Source of the DNA: Sphingomonas faeni
GTDB taxonomy: Bacteria > Pseudomonadota > Alphaproteobacteria > Sphingomonadales > Sphingomonadaceae
Direction of reading: 5' to 3'
Length of the DNA: 64,000 nucleotides
Assembly: GCF_030817315.1 (NCBI RefSeq)
Contig: NZ_JAUSZF010000001.1
Span: 3,181,001-3,245,000, forward strand
The notes under the pieces are model-generated. The model saw only the letters and a list, made by a program, of their open reading frames with translations, was not told the origin of the DNA and made no database searches. Made by a program: the position numbers and the translations under genes. Positions 26,162 through 35,217 of the stretch are shown here, one piece after another. Numbering within the stretch: position 1 is the first letter of the stretch; every line of letters begins with the position of its first letter.

Positions 26162-29125
26162 TCACCAGCTTCTCTTCATCTCGACCGCAATTATCCGCCC
26201 GAACGGTGACGCGTTGGCCGCGTCGAAACCGAGACCGTTCGCACGGTCGACGAACGGTGGGTCGGCATCGAACACGTTTTCGACGCCTACCGAGAACTGA
26301 CAACCCTTCAGCGGCCCGGCACCCGGCACATAGCCAACGTTCAAATCAGCGGTCATGAACGCGGCAATCCTGCGGTTGGGCGTGCTCGCATCATCCTTGT
26401 ACCCGCCTACGAAGTTGCCCGCCACGAACACCGATAGCGAGCCGCGCGTCACGTCGGCCGTTCCACGCAGTCTGAGGTCCGCGGGATAACCCAGCGTGTT
26501 CAAGCGGTCGACCGGACGGGACTGGGGGGTCAGCCTTTCGCTGTATCGGAAGAGCCATGTAGCGGAGAGGTTCACTCCGAGACGGCTTTCGCCCAACCTC
26601 CGCATCAGGCCCAACTCCGCATCGACACCGCTGACCTTGAGCGACGATGTGTTTGCAAACCGGGTGTCGATGATGGCGACATAGCCCGAAGCCGGATAGA
26701 ATTCCGGGCTCGCGCCGGGCTCCGCCAGCAGCGCCCCCACTTTGGCGAGATCTACCGGGTCCGTCGCCGGCGTAATCCTCTGCACGAACGCCGCGAGCCG
26801 CGGGTCGGCTAGAGTTCGCGAAAGGTCGAGCAGGGCGGGCTGAGCGATCCGTTTCCTGAAACTCGTCGAGAAGACGCCGGCACTGAACGTCAGCCCTCGC
26901 ATTCCCGCAGGCTCCAACGAGAAGCCGGCACTCGACGTCGCAGCCCGCTCGGCGTCCAGTTCCGGGTTGCCGCCGGCTATGGTGAGGACGGCGGCGGGGC
27001 CGCCCCCGATGTCGCGCAGCACAGTCGGCGCGACCCGGCGGGGTTCCCTCGTCTGTGCAAGCGCGGGAGCGCGAAACGACGTACTCCAACTCGCTCGAAG
27101 CCTGACGCCTTCCGCCGTTAGCCAGGACACGCCGATCTTGGGGTTGGTCGTTCGACCGAAGTCGGCGTACGACTCGTGCCGAAGGGCCAACGTCAGGCCA
27201 AGGGCCTGCATGCCCGCTGTTGCGTTGGACGGGCCGATCACTGGAACCTTTAGTTCTCCAAAGACCGCCCCGATGCCTCGTGCGCCCTCAAGGGGGGGAA
27301 CCTTCGTCGGAACGGCTCCGGAAGTGAACGTCTTGCCGACCGATCTCAAGTTCTCCCGACGGTAGGAGAGTCCGACCGCAAGGCGAGCCTCCACTGCGGG
27401 CAGACCGAGCAGCGGCCCCTCGCCCTTGACGACCGCTTCGTCCACCGAACTGCGCCGGCGCGCGTGCGAGTATCCCGAACCTGCGAAGTCCAGTACCACG
27501 GCACTGTTCGCTCCGCCGGATCCGTAGGGATTGAAGAACCCGTCCCGGCTCGCCGCAAAGACCGTGGACGGATCGTCCGGAACCGCACCGAGGGCTTCGT
27601 TCAACGCGTTGACGTTGAGTTGGTTGGACAACGACTCGGCACTGCGCTCAAGGGAATGGGTGCCGTAGCCTTCGACGGTCCAGTCGCCGCCCGCCCGCCA
27701 GGTCGCTCCTCCGGTGATCGCGACCGCTGAAACCAGGCCTTGCGCTCGCGAAGGGCCGAGGTCGCCGATGAATGAATACGCCAGCACGCTGGAGGTCTGC
27801 CCCCCGAGGGAGACGAAGTAAGGGTTGGCAGCCGGGACGACGAAGACGGCCTGCGCCGCGGGTCCCCCGTAGCGGAAGGTCCGCCGTGAGTACCGCGTCT
27901 CCGCGAACAGATCGACTGCGGAGCCTACGTCCTGGTTCAGCCGGACGTACCCTGCATGCCGATCGAACCGCGGCGAGAGGTCAACGCCCGCGAAGACGTT
28001 CGAGAGGTTCATGCCCGGCCGTATCTCGGCGGGGGTCGGTTGACGTCCCGCTGCAAGAGCGGGAATGGCGAAGGCGGGGATGTAGGCCGAGGTTGCAGGA
28101 TCGAAAGCGAGGATCGTACCAGGTGACGAGATGAAGGATCTATGATCGCTTCCTCCGAACGGGCTCAGATCGCCGGTGGAGGTATATGATCGATCGGCGG
28201 CCGAAAGGCCGTCCCGATGTTCGAAGTCGTATGCGGCGAAGAGGGATCCCGTGCTCCATGCAATACCCGCGCTCGAGGACAAGAGGCCGTTCCTTCGACC
28301 GTCGCGTCCGGAGCCGATGCGCGTTCGAACCTCCAGACCCTTCCGTCGATGCCGAAGAAGGATGTTGACCACGCCGCCGATCGCATCCGACCCGTAGATC
28401 GCCGAGGCCCCGTCGGTCAGGATTTCGACGCGATCGACGGCCAGCGAAGGTATCGCCGACAGGTCCGTCAAGTCTCCGCGCGCGCCCGATCCCGCTACGC
28501 GCCGGCCGTCGAACAGCGTCAACGTGGCGCCGGCACCGAGACCGTGCAGGTTCGCCGACGACGTCATCGAATAGTTCACGCCTGCACCGTCGGAGCCGGT
28601 CAGGGCGGCCACCGGGTTCCCCGATCCGCCAAAGTTCACCACGCGCGCCGAGATCGCATCGGCGACCGTTCCCAGTCCGGCACGCTCGACATCCTTCCTG
28701 CGCAACGTCTTCACGACGAGCGAAGGATCGCCGCCCCGTATGTTCGTTCCGGTCACCACGATCTCCGGAGTCGGACTGGAAACCGGTTCAAGCGGGAAAA
28801 CACGCGGCCCGGGCCGGGTCCTGATCACCACAGTGTTGGCGGACGTGCGTTCGATGGACAGTCCCGAACCGGAAAGGATGCGGACCAATGCCTCCTCCGC
28901 ATCCAGCCTCGTGTTCATTCCCTTGAATCGCCGGCCGTTCACTTCGTTCGAGCGGTAGAGGATCTGTCGTCCACTGATGCGGGCGTAGGTTCGGAGAGCA
29001 TGGTCCAAGGTCCCGGCAGGAATGGTGAACTGCCTGGACCGCGCTTGGGCAGCTGCCGTCGCCGGAAATACGGTCGTCAGGAGCACGCAGAGCAGAGATG
29101 TACGAACAGATTTTGCGCTGACCAT
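26162..29125 (-). CDS. FecA-like TonB-dependent receptor of the lasso-peptide locus
   Basis: This 987-aa protein has a signal peptide (LLCVLLTTVFPATAAAQA), then an STN signalling domain (FTIPAGTLDHALRTYARISG to ~residue 105), a TonB box region (PEIVVTGTNIRG), a plug with DGASAIYGSDAIGGVVNILL, and a barrel ending RIIAVEMKRSW. The STN domain marks it as a transducer that signals to the FecR protein encoded just upstream. In related loci this receptor imports the lasso peptide so it can be degraded or sensed; the substrate here is inferred from context only. Confidence 0.9.
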   Translation of the reverse strand: MVSAKSVRTSLLCVLLTTVFPATAAAQARSRQFTIPAGTLDHALRTYARISGRQILYRSNEVNGRRFKGMNTRLDAEEALVRILSGSGLSIERTSANTVVIRTRPGPRVFPLEPVSSPTPEIVVTGTNIRGGDPSLVVKTLRRKDVERAGLGTVADAISARVVNFGGSGNPVAALTGSDGAGVNYSMTSSANLHGLGAGATLTLFDGRRVAGSGARGDLTDLSAIPSLAVDRVEILTDGASAIYGSDAIGGVVNILLRHRRKGLEVRTRIGSGRDGRRNGLLSSSAGIAWSTGSLFAAYDFEHRDGLSAADRSYTSTGDLSPFGGSDHRSFISSPGTILAFDPATSAYIPAFAIPALAAGRQPTPAEIRPGMNLSNVFAGVDLSPRFDRHAGYVRLNQDVGSAVDLFAETRYSRRTFRYGGPAAQAVFVVPAANPYFVSLGGQTSSVLAYSFIGDLGPSRAQGLVSAVAITGGATWRAGGDWTVEGYGTHSLERSAESLSNQLNVNALNEALGAVPDDPSTVFAASRDGFFNPYGSGGANSAVVLDFAGSGYSHARRRSSVDEAVVKGEGPLLGLPAVEARLAVGLSYRRENLRSVGKTFTSGAVPTKVPPLEGARGIGAVFGELKVPVIGPSNATAGMQALGLTLALRHESYADFGRTTNPKIGVSWLTAEGVRLRASWSTSFRAPALAQTREPRRVAPTVLRDIGGGPAAVLTIAGGNPELDAERAATSSAGFSLEPAGMRGLTFSAGVFSTSFRKRIAQPALLDLSRTLADPRLAAFVQRITPATDPVDLAKVGALLAEPGASPEFYPASGYVAIIDTRFANTSSLKVSGVDAELGLMRRLGESRLGVNLSATWLFRYSERLTPQSRPVDRLNTLGYPADLRLRGTADVTRGSLSVFVAGNFVGGYKDDASTPNRRIAAFMTADLNVGYVPGAGPLKGCQFSVGVENVFDADPPFVDRANGLGFDAANASPFGRIIAVEMKRSW

Positions 29126-29343
29126 GGTGGTGCCGCCCCCGCCGTCCCGAAGGCTATCCGGACTTGCCGACGTAGTCGAGGATATGCAGCGGAAGCGTCC
29201 GACGCTCTCGAAGAGCTCGGTGGCAGGATGCAGCTTCGGTCGTGCTCTGGAATTCGAACCCCCTTTCGCGCCCTCGCAAATCAGCTTGAAACCGGGAGCG
29301 AGGTGCGGCGTTTGCCGGCGTCAGCATTCTTTCGGGCGCAGGA

Positions 29344-30279
29344 TTACCGCGAAGCCCGCCGGATCGCGCCTTCGCCCAGCAACGCCTCCATCGCATTGGC
29401 GAAGCCCTCGGGATCGTCCGTCGAGAACTCTCCGCTGACGTGCGTCCGGGCGTCGGTGTCCGGCCCCACCGAGAACGGACGGCGTGTATACCTGTTCATC
29501 TCCGCCACCGCCTGTTCCAAGGGCGTGTCGTGGAAAGAAACATGACCGTTTCGCCAACCCAGGACCTCTTCGGGGGGACGGCGAAGCGGCAGCGCGGCTC
29601 CGGTCCCGCCCACCACCACCGCCTCACCCGGCTTCATAGTAAGCAGCAGAGCGCCGGACCTCCTGACCTCGACCGATCCCTCTACAAGCGTCACCCTCGC
29701 CTTTCGATCGACGAGCCGGACATCGAACCGCGTACCGATCGCCGTGACGGTCAGACCGTCGCCGACCTCGACTACGAAAGGGCGTGCGGCATCGTGACGT
29801 ACCGCGAAGAAGGCGCCGCCGCGCAGGAGCACGAGTCTTCGGCGCGTCCCGTCGAAGCGAGCCGAAGCTTCGCTATCTGCGTCGAGCTCCAAATGCGATC
29901 CGTCGTCGAGCGTGACCGTCGAACGCTCTCCGACGTCGGTACGGTATACTGAAACCGTGGGGGGCGGGCTGACGCGGTCGAGCCCCGAGGCGATGAGAAT
30001 CATCGCCAGTACGCCGAGGAACGCGAAGGTCGCCGACCCCATGCGGCCCCACTTTAATCCCGGAGTCCCCGCCGAACGAGACGAAATGGACGCTTCTGGG
30101 TCTTCGCTCAGCCTACGGTCGTCGTCCATGGACGCTTGGCGATACGCCGCGGCGTTCAACGGATCGCGACGCCACCGGGCGAAATCGTCGAGTTCGGAAG
30201 TCCTCACCGACTTGTTCCGCAGGCGTGCCAACCACGCGGCAGCCTGGTCGTCAGGCGTTGATCCATCCGAAATGGCCAT
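29344..30279 (-). CDS. FecR-family anti-sigma regulator
   Basis: This 311-aa protein has a cytoplasmic N-terminal domain (DDQAAAWLARLRNKSVRTSELDDF..W), one membrane helix (ATFAFLGVLAMILIASGL) and a periplasmic FecR domain (DDGSHLELDADSEAS, TRFDVRL, VTLVEGSV). It should pass the signal from the STN domain of the receptor to an ECF sigma factor. ATG 30279 is preferred because CAGGAA lies about 5 bases before it; the upstream ATG 30309 has none. No ECF sigma gene is found beside it, which is unusual. Confidence 0.92.
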   Translation of the reverse strand: MAISDGSTPDDQAAAWLARLRNKSVRTSELDDFARWRRDPLNAAAYRQASMDDDRRLSEDPEASISSRSAGTPGLKWGRMGSATFAFLGVLAMILIASGLDRVSPPPTVSVYRTDVGERSTVTLDDGSHLELDADSEASARFDGTRRRLVLLRGGAFFAVRHDAARPFVVEVGDGLTVTAIGTRFDVRLVDRKARVTLVEGSVEVRRSGALLLTMKPGEAVVVGGTGAALPLRRPPEEVLGWRNGHVSFHDTPLEQAVAEMNRYTRRPFSVGPDTDARTHVSGEFSTDDPEGFANAMEALLGEGAIRRASR

Positions 30280-30484
30280 GCGATTCCTGCCTAAGTGCCG
30301 GCTGCACAAGTCTGATCAAGACGGATCGTAGATGCGCCTTTCGAAAGCCGTGGTCGAGATGCGAAGTTGCGTCGGTGGACCGGTAGGCATTCTTAAGGGC
30401 CGCCGAGGTATCGACGTGGCGGGAGAACGGAAGGTCGGATCGGGCAACGCCCAACGCCCAACGCAATGTGGCTCGAAAGCTTCG

Positions 30485-31285
30485 TCAGACGAACGAAGCC
30501 GCGCCGGCACGCAGGTGTAGTATCGCCTGCCACGGCCTACCGGCCACGTTTCCGCCCAGCACCAGGACCTCGGCGCGCATTTCATCAAGGCGCCCGAGCA
30601 GAACGTCTGCAAACACCTCCATGTCGCTGTCGTTCAAGTTCGCATGGTCAGGCAGGTTGACGTCGGCGGCCGTGAAGCCTTCCGGTCCGTGGTAGACGGC
30701 CATGCCGTTACCCCCGTGTCTCGCGATCCGAGACAGAGCTTCCATCAATTCTCTCTTAGCCGCATGGCCGACGACCCATGTCGGCGCGGGTCGCTCGGAT
30801 CGTGTGAATTGCTCGCGACCATCACGATCGTCGGACTCGCGGACCGTCGGATCGGCTGCAGCTAACCCATTGTCCCGCGCCGATGTCGGCCCGCCGACGA
30901 CGTTCGTGGCGGCTGAACCGCCTGGCACCGTCATCGGACGTGGCTGTCGGCGTTGTCCTTTTGCAGTTCGAACGCGCCGCCCCATCCCCTCCGATGCGCT
31001 CGCTTCGTTCCGATCCGTGTTCGGTCCGCTTCGCTCCGGTGTGGAAGCTAGGGTCCGATCGAGTACCTCCTGGCGAGACGGCAGCATCGGAATGGTGTCC
31101 CGGGGGAGATGCGACGGCGGCGTGCGGTTCTCCGCACGGCAGAAGCGGCACACCCAGCCGGCCTCCCGGTGACTGCCGGGCCCGCTCCTCACGTCGACGT
31201 ACCAAAGGCGGTCACCGGGGATGATCTGACGGCGGCGGCATGCGGCGGACGAACAGATAACCTGGAGTGGTTTGATGACGGTCAC
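30485..31285 (-). CDS. Hypothetical protein with N-terminal zinc-ribbon-like cysteines
   Basis: This 266-aa protein has cysteines near the start (ICSSAAC and WVCRFC) with four-cysteine spacing that could bind zinc. A long, proline/serine/arginine-rich and probably disordered middle follows, then a C-terminal helical half (ELMEALSRIARHGGNG). Start GTG at 31285 follows GAGGGA. No family is recognised. It lies upstream of fecR in the place where an ECF sigma gene would be expected, but has no sigma features. Confidence 0.55.
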   Translation of the reverse strand: MTVIKPLQVICSSAACRRRQIIPGDRLWYVDVRSGPGSHREAGWVCRFCRAENRTPPSHLPRDTIPMLPSRQEVLDRTLASTPERSGPNTDRNEASASEGMGRRVRTAKGQRRQPRPMTVPGGSAATNVVGGPTSARDNGLAAADPTVRESDDRDGREQFTRSERPAPTWVVGHAAKRELMEALSRIARHGGNGMAVYHGPEGFTAADVNLPDHANLNDSDMEVFADVLLGRLDEMRAEVLVLGGNVAGRPWQAILHLRAGAASFV

Positions 31286-31330
31286 GGGTAATCCCTCAGG
31301 TGGCGCTTCAAGCTTAGGACGGCTGGAAAT

Positions 31331-31348
31331 TCTCAGCAGAAGCTGAGA
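31331..31348. repeat. Short inverted repeat
   Basis: TCTCAGC-AGAA-GCTGAGA is a perfect 7-base stem with a 4-base loop, in the promoter region upstream of the zinc-ribbon gene. No T run follows. It could be an operator or an RNA hairpin. Confidence 0.4.
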
Positions 31349-31511
31349 GAGGGAACTTTGGAAATAAAGATCTCATGATGCCGACCGCACTGGCTTCACG
31401 ATGCACGAGATCAGACACGCGGCCGCGGATCTCGGGCTAGCCACCGAACAGCGCATCAGGTCCGTCCCGTTGGTCGACTTGAAGGAGGGCCATCTGGGGT
31501 ATGAGGCGCGA

Positions 31512-32408
31512 TCAGGTTTCGAGCCGGCGCCGACATACCTCGCCAACTAGGCCGTGCAGGACGGAAACACGTTCCGAGAGCCACGCGAGCTCCTCCGTGC
31601 TGACACGATAATGCTCCGAATACCGCGCTTCGACGTAGGCGCGACGCAGCAGTTCGAAGGACCTCTTCGCCGCACGCGTGTCGCGAGGCCATGCCGAGAT
31701 GAGTTCAGGCGCGAGCCGCTCGGCTTGCGATCGGAGGATGTTCAACTTGTGCGACTTCGGACTGTAGAGGGACAGGACGAGCAGGACGCAATGGTACAGC
31801 CGTTCCGTCGCCTGATGGAATTGGAAGGCGGCCTCCTTCGGCGCGTCATCGCCGCGGAGGAACTCACCGGCGCGAATGAACTTTCCGGCGCTCGGATACC
31901 AGGTGTCGAAATGACGCTGCGCCTCGGTGTGCGCTTCCGCATCAGAGAGAACGGTCGCGCTGTCGAGCGGATGGTCGGGCGCTTCGTACAGTGCGATCCC
32001 GTCCCGGACGATATCGAGGAAGAACGGCCGGCCACGTCGCAACTGCCGGTTCAGGTCAGAGTGGCTGTGGACGATGAAGTTCACCGGCGTCCCAATATGC
32101 CCGGTGAGCGTCGTCTCCCGGACGAGATGATCATCAGCCATGGACCAGTACTCGACGACATCGGCCAGTTCGTCGTTGTTGACCACTACCAGCAGGTCGT
32201 AATCGGAATAGTATCCGCCGATCGGGTCGGCGACCCAGTCTCCGCGGGCATAGGATCCGAACAGGATAACCTTCAGGATCCGGCCTGCCTTACGGAACGG
32301 AGCGTTCCGCCCCGCCAAGGCATCCGCGAACTCCTCGAACAGGATGCGTACGATCATCCGCAGTTCGTCGCGTTTCGCCGCGGGGAGATGATCGAGGTCC
32401 GAGCGCAT
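31512..32408 (-). CDS. Fused nucleotidyltransferase-HEPN protein
   Basis: This 298-aa protein has an N-terminal minimal nucleotidyltransferase with G51-S-Y-A-R-G and S-D69-Y-D71 metal ligands. The C-terminal ~140 residues form a HEPN-like helical domain (QFHQATERLYHCVLLVLSLY, KSHKLNILR, EARYSEHYRVS). Such fusions are frequent on alphaproteobacterial mobile DNA and look like a toxin and antitoxin in one chain, although the classic R-x4-H motif is not clear here (R-x3-H in RYSEH). It stands alone. Confidence 0.85.
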   Translation of the reverse strand: MRSDLDHLPAAKRDELRMIVRILFEEFADALAGRNAPFRKAGRILKVILFGSYARGDWVADPIGGYYSDYDLLVVVNNDELADVVEYWSMADDHLVRETTLTGHIGTPVNFIVHSHSDLNRQLRRGRPFFLDIVRDGIALYEAPDHPLDSATVLSDAEAHTEAQRHFDTWYPSAGKFIRAGEFLRGDDAPKEAAFQFHQATERLYHCVLLVLSLYSPKSHKLNILRSQAERLAPELISAWPRDTRAAKRSFELLRRAYVEARYSEHYRVSTEELAWLSERVSVLHGLVGEVCRRRLET

Positions 32409-32559
32409 CAGCGACTTCTAGCACCTCCCCGGACGATGCGCATGAGCAATCCGGCGCCTCAACCACGGAAGTCATGGTAATCCGGGTGCGCCGCACGGCC
32501 GATGTTGCACGTGTAGATTAGTGCTTATTAGCACGCGCTGGCAGAGGTAAATGTCACTC

Positions 32560-32880
32560 TGCGTCCGCCTCGTCCGCCCTCTCATTCGCCGGAAAGCGAC
32601 GATAGAAGGTCGAGAGGCCGACCTGTAGCACCTTTGCGACCTTGGCGGTCTTGTCCCACCGAGGCGAGGATATAGAATAGGAGCCACCCCGAGGCCGTCG
32701 ACGTGCTGAAACCGCCTGTGAGCGACCCGGAAGTTGATCTTCCGTGCCGAAAGGTCCGTAGCCAGTGATAAGGCCCGGGATCGAGCGGCCGAGCCTATCG
32801 AGTCCAGACCACAGTATAATTGCCGGGACGCACGAAGCGCAGGGCTTCCGCCAGCCCTTGCCGATCGCATTCACTCCGCT
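32560..32880 (-). pseudogene. Serine resolvase/invertase relic
   Basis: Minus-strand fragments in several frames match a Tn3-type resolvase. They include W-x-G-LDRLGRSIPGLI, a TDLSARKINFR-like strand, and the C-terminal DNA-binding helix KTAKVAKVLQVGLSTFYRRF. The catalytic N-terminal serine part is missing and the frame shifts at least once, so it is dead. It marks the left edge of the repeat-rich accessory region. Confidence 0.65.
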
Positions 32881-32984
32881 CGCCTTGTCGGTAAACAGCT
32901 TTTAGTAGCCAGCTTGTTCGGGGCGTCGCTTGGCAACGCCGAGTTCTGATCGGCCGTTGAAACACGAGCGTAGCCGATCATCGT

Positions 32985-33165
32985 CTTTCCCGTTTTCCCA
33001 TCGAAATTGGCAATTTCGGGAATCCCAAATTGGGAACAGATTATGGGAAAGGGAAACCGGCCTGCGCCCGTCAGCGCGATCGGCGCGGTCGGCGCGGCAG
33101 GTTTCCCGCCCTACGTTCCTTTTTGGGAAATGGAAAATGGCCAAATTGCCCACTTGCGGACATTG
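32985..33165. repeat. Dispersed intergenic repeat, copy 1 (long)
   Basis: It holds nested inverted repeats (GAAATT-GGC-AATTTC flanked by TTCCC and GGGAA, then TCCCAAATTGGGA) and ends at ~33155-33165 with TTGCGGACATT, the right-end sequence shared with copies near 48870 and 49291. Confidence 0.6.
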
Positions 33166-33188
33166 ATGAAAAAAGCCAACCTTGCTTA

Positions 33189-33512
33189 ATGCGGTTAGTA
33201 GCTATCCTGTCAGCGGCGCTGCTGAGCGGTTGTTTACAATCAGAGCGTAGCCAAGTCGATCTTATACCTTACGAGCTTGGCGATGTCGGGAACGACTTGG
33301 ATGCAATTCTCACAAGAGATGCCATCAATCGTCTTACCTCCAAAGGCAAAGGAAGTTTTGGCGATCCTACGAAACTCGCTGGCTTCACGTTTCATGGCGT
33401 AAAACTTCGTTGCGTTGTTGTGGTGAGGCGTGACCGCAACGTAATCAATCATGCGCCAGACCCAGCATTTTGCTATGATAGAGAAACGAACCAGTTCGCT
33501 GGCAGGTTATGA
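33189..33512 (+). CDS. Small lipoprotein
   Basis: This 107-aa protein starts MRLVAILSAALLSGC, a clean lipoprotein signal with cysteine 15 as the lipid anchor. The mature part has two more cysteines (LRCVVVV and AFCYD). No family is recognised. It lies between two copies of the dispersed repeat, like most small genes in this region. Confidence 0.65.
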   Translation: MRLVAILSAALLSGCLQSERSQVDLIPYELGDVGNDLDAILTRDAINRLTSKGKGSFGDPTKLAGFTFHGVKLRCVVVVRRDRNVINHAPDPAFCYDRETNQFAGRL

Positions 33513-33535
33513 CTTTCCTTCGGCGCGAAGGGCGG

Positions 33536-33591
33536 AATGTCTCGTTTTCCTCCCATTCCGGCCATTACGCTTCCGCCCAATTTCGGACGTT
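33536..33591. repeat. Dispersed intergenic repeat, copy 2 (short)
   Basis: It begins AATGTCTCG, carries TTTTCCTCCCATTCCGGCCATT and ends TTTCGGACGTT, so the two ends are nearly inverted copies of each other. Confidence 0.55.
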
Positions 33592-33677
33592 CAGCGCCTT
33601 GATCGGACTTTCCAATAGCAGACGTTGACTGTTCCACCCGACCGCCGCACAAACCCGACATGGCGATGCACTAGACC

Positions 33678-33827
33678 ATGTTTCTTCCGCTGCCTTTAAT
33701 AGTCGCGTTCGCGATTGGGCTCGCAAAGGCGAAGACAACTAAGCAGCGCGAATTTGCCGCCGCAGGCTTGCTGATTGGGTTCGCCGCGATTGCAGGAGTG
33801 TCGGCGCTGTTCGTCAACGGCAGCTAA
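33678..33827 (+). CDS. 49-aa membrane peptide
   Basis: ATG 33678 to TAA 33827 encodes a peptide with two hydrophobic segments (FLPLPLIVAFAIGLA and LLIGFAAIAGVSALFV) joined by a basic loop (KAKTTKQR), so both ends should face the periplasm. It lies between repeat copies 2 and 3. No homologue is recognised. Confidence 0.5.
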   Translation: MFLPLPLIVAFAIGLAKAKTTKQREFAAAGLLIGFAAIAGVSALFVNGS

Positions 33828-33854
33828 TCCGTCGACTACGCCAAAAAGCAGCCT

Positions 33855-33911
33855 GTCGGCTTTCCTTCCCGTCCCAACCATTCCGCTGACCCCCAATTGT
33901 AGGCGTCCGCC
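33855..33911. repeat. Dispersed intergenic repeat, copy 3
   Basis: It carries GGCTTTCCTTCCCGTCCCAA, then CCATTCCGC, and ends GGCGTCCGCC. Only the left half of the family consensus is present. Confidence 0.45.
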
Positions 33912-33931
33912 ACATCAAGCAAGGTGGTCAC

Positions 33932-34345
33932 ATGCGCGGCAAACGAGAACTAACGACGGGCGAGCGACGGAAAACCGGCTGCGGCTGTGCCATGTTGCTT
34001 GCTCTGGCTGGCTTCGCCGCGCTTGGAACCGTAGAAACATCGATGTGTGAGACGACCACGTTCGCCCGATCTATTTCGCCAAGCGGCTCTATGGAAGCTC
34101 GTGTCCAGATGACCGACTGCGGAGCGGTCAGTGGGTTTTCTCGCGTTGTTTGGATTCAGCCAAGATGGCTACCAAGCGACCGCTGGTTGTCCTGTCGAGC
34201 TGTAGCCTTCGATGGGACGGAGCCGATCGCTCTCAGATGGACTGCTGATAGTTTAAACGTTGCGAGTGCCGTGTCGAAAACCAGCATCATTGCGACTGAA
34301 AACGCCTGCTACGGCTGGAAGGTCGACTTACACCTTCAGCCTTGA
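33932..34345 (+). CDS. Hypothetical exported protein
   Basis: This 137-aa protein has a basic N-terminus, one hydrophobic segment (CAMLLALAGFAALGTVE) acting as signal or anchor, then a 95-residue outer domain with cysteines (MCETTTF, DCGAVSG, LSCRAV, NACYGW) that could form disulfides. No family is recognised. It is flanked by repeat copies 3 and 4. Confidence 0.6.
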   Translation: MRGKRELTTGERRKTGCGCAMLLALAGFAALGTVETSMCETTTFARSISPSGSMEARVQMTDCGAVSGFSRVVWIQPRWLPSDRWLSCRAVAFDGTEPIALRWTADSLNVASAVSKTSIIATENACYGWKVDLHLQP

Positions 34346-34355
34346 TGCAACGCCG

Positions 34356-34481
34356 AATGTCCGCCTTCCTCCCAACCTGGACATTCCCGCAATGGATCGA
34401 TTTCGAGAACGTCGGGATCGGTAGAAAACGCCCATGTGTGGACATTCCCGCCCCCTCTCGCGCTTCCCAGCTTCAGACGTT
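34356..34481. repeat. Dispersed intergenic repeat, copy 4
   Basis: It begins AATGTCCGCCTTCCTCCCAA and has ACATTCCCG twice (34381 and 34442). It ends near AGACGTT. This copy shows the left terminal sequence most clearly. Confidence 0.6.
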
Positions 34482-34655
34482 CGTTCATCGCCGCATCATG
34501 AGGTCTTCGGTTTTCGATTTCAGTCATGAACGTCGTGATCGGCAAGCAGGACCGTATGTTCGGGCCGCGAAGGTAGCCCGCCCCCGTAGTAGGCAGGATA
34601 CGGGGGTGCACCGGATGCGTCGGCACCTAGCCCTAAGCTTGATTGAGGGCGGACG

Positions 34656-35120
34656 ATGGAAGAGGATAGCGAACTTTTCGTCGGACTCGATACGTCGGAG
34701 TTGAAGATCTTGGTCGTGGTTGCCGATGGCGAACGGAATGGCGAAGTCCGGTTTTTTTAGCGACATCTCAGCCGAGCCGGCGTCGGTGTTGACCAAACTG
34801 GCAAAGCAACCCGCCAAGCTTCACTTCTGCTATGAGGCTGGTTTGAGGGGATACGAGCCTTACCGCCAGATCATTGAGCTGGACCAGGGTTCCGAGCTAA
34901 TAGCGCCATCGCTCATGCCCAAGCGTCCCGGCGACCGGGTCAAGACCAACCGTCGTGATGCCGTAAACCTAGCCCAGCTCGATCGGGCTGGCGAGCTGAC
35001 CGCGGCCTGGGTACCAGATGAACCGGATGAGGCCATTTGCGATCTGATACGAGCGCAAGAGGTCGCCACCCTAGCCCAATCTCGCTTAGAAGCCGCCAGC
35101 GACACCGATTATCGGGAAGC
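34656..35120 (+). mobile_element. IS110-family transposase relic, frameshifted and truncated
   Basis: The N-terminus reads M-E-E-D-S-E-LFVGLDTSELKILV, with the DEDD catalytic start (VGLD), and continues after a shift with KLHFCYEAGLRGYEPYR and KTNRRDAVNLAQLDRAGELT. The frame breaks at a run of seven T (~34753-34759), where six would keep it open. The C-terminal half with the serine motif is missing. It is inactive. Confidence 0.8.
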
Positions 35121-35217
35121 AGGCTTGCGGGGGTGGAAGGTATTGGTCTCTTCGACAGCGTCAGTCGCCATCGTATGGTTTACGGAGTGTTCGTCCATCA
35201 GGCTCCACGACGAATTC

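Noticed and set aside
30280..30484. Possible ECF sigma factor upstream of fecR
   Set aside because: Only 205 bases are free and no frame shows sigma region 2 or 4 motifs.
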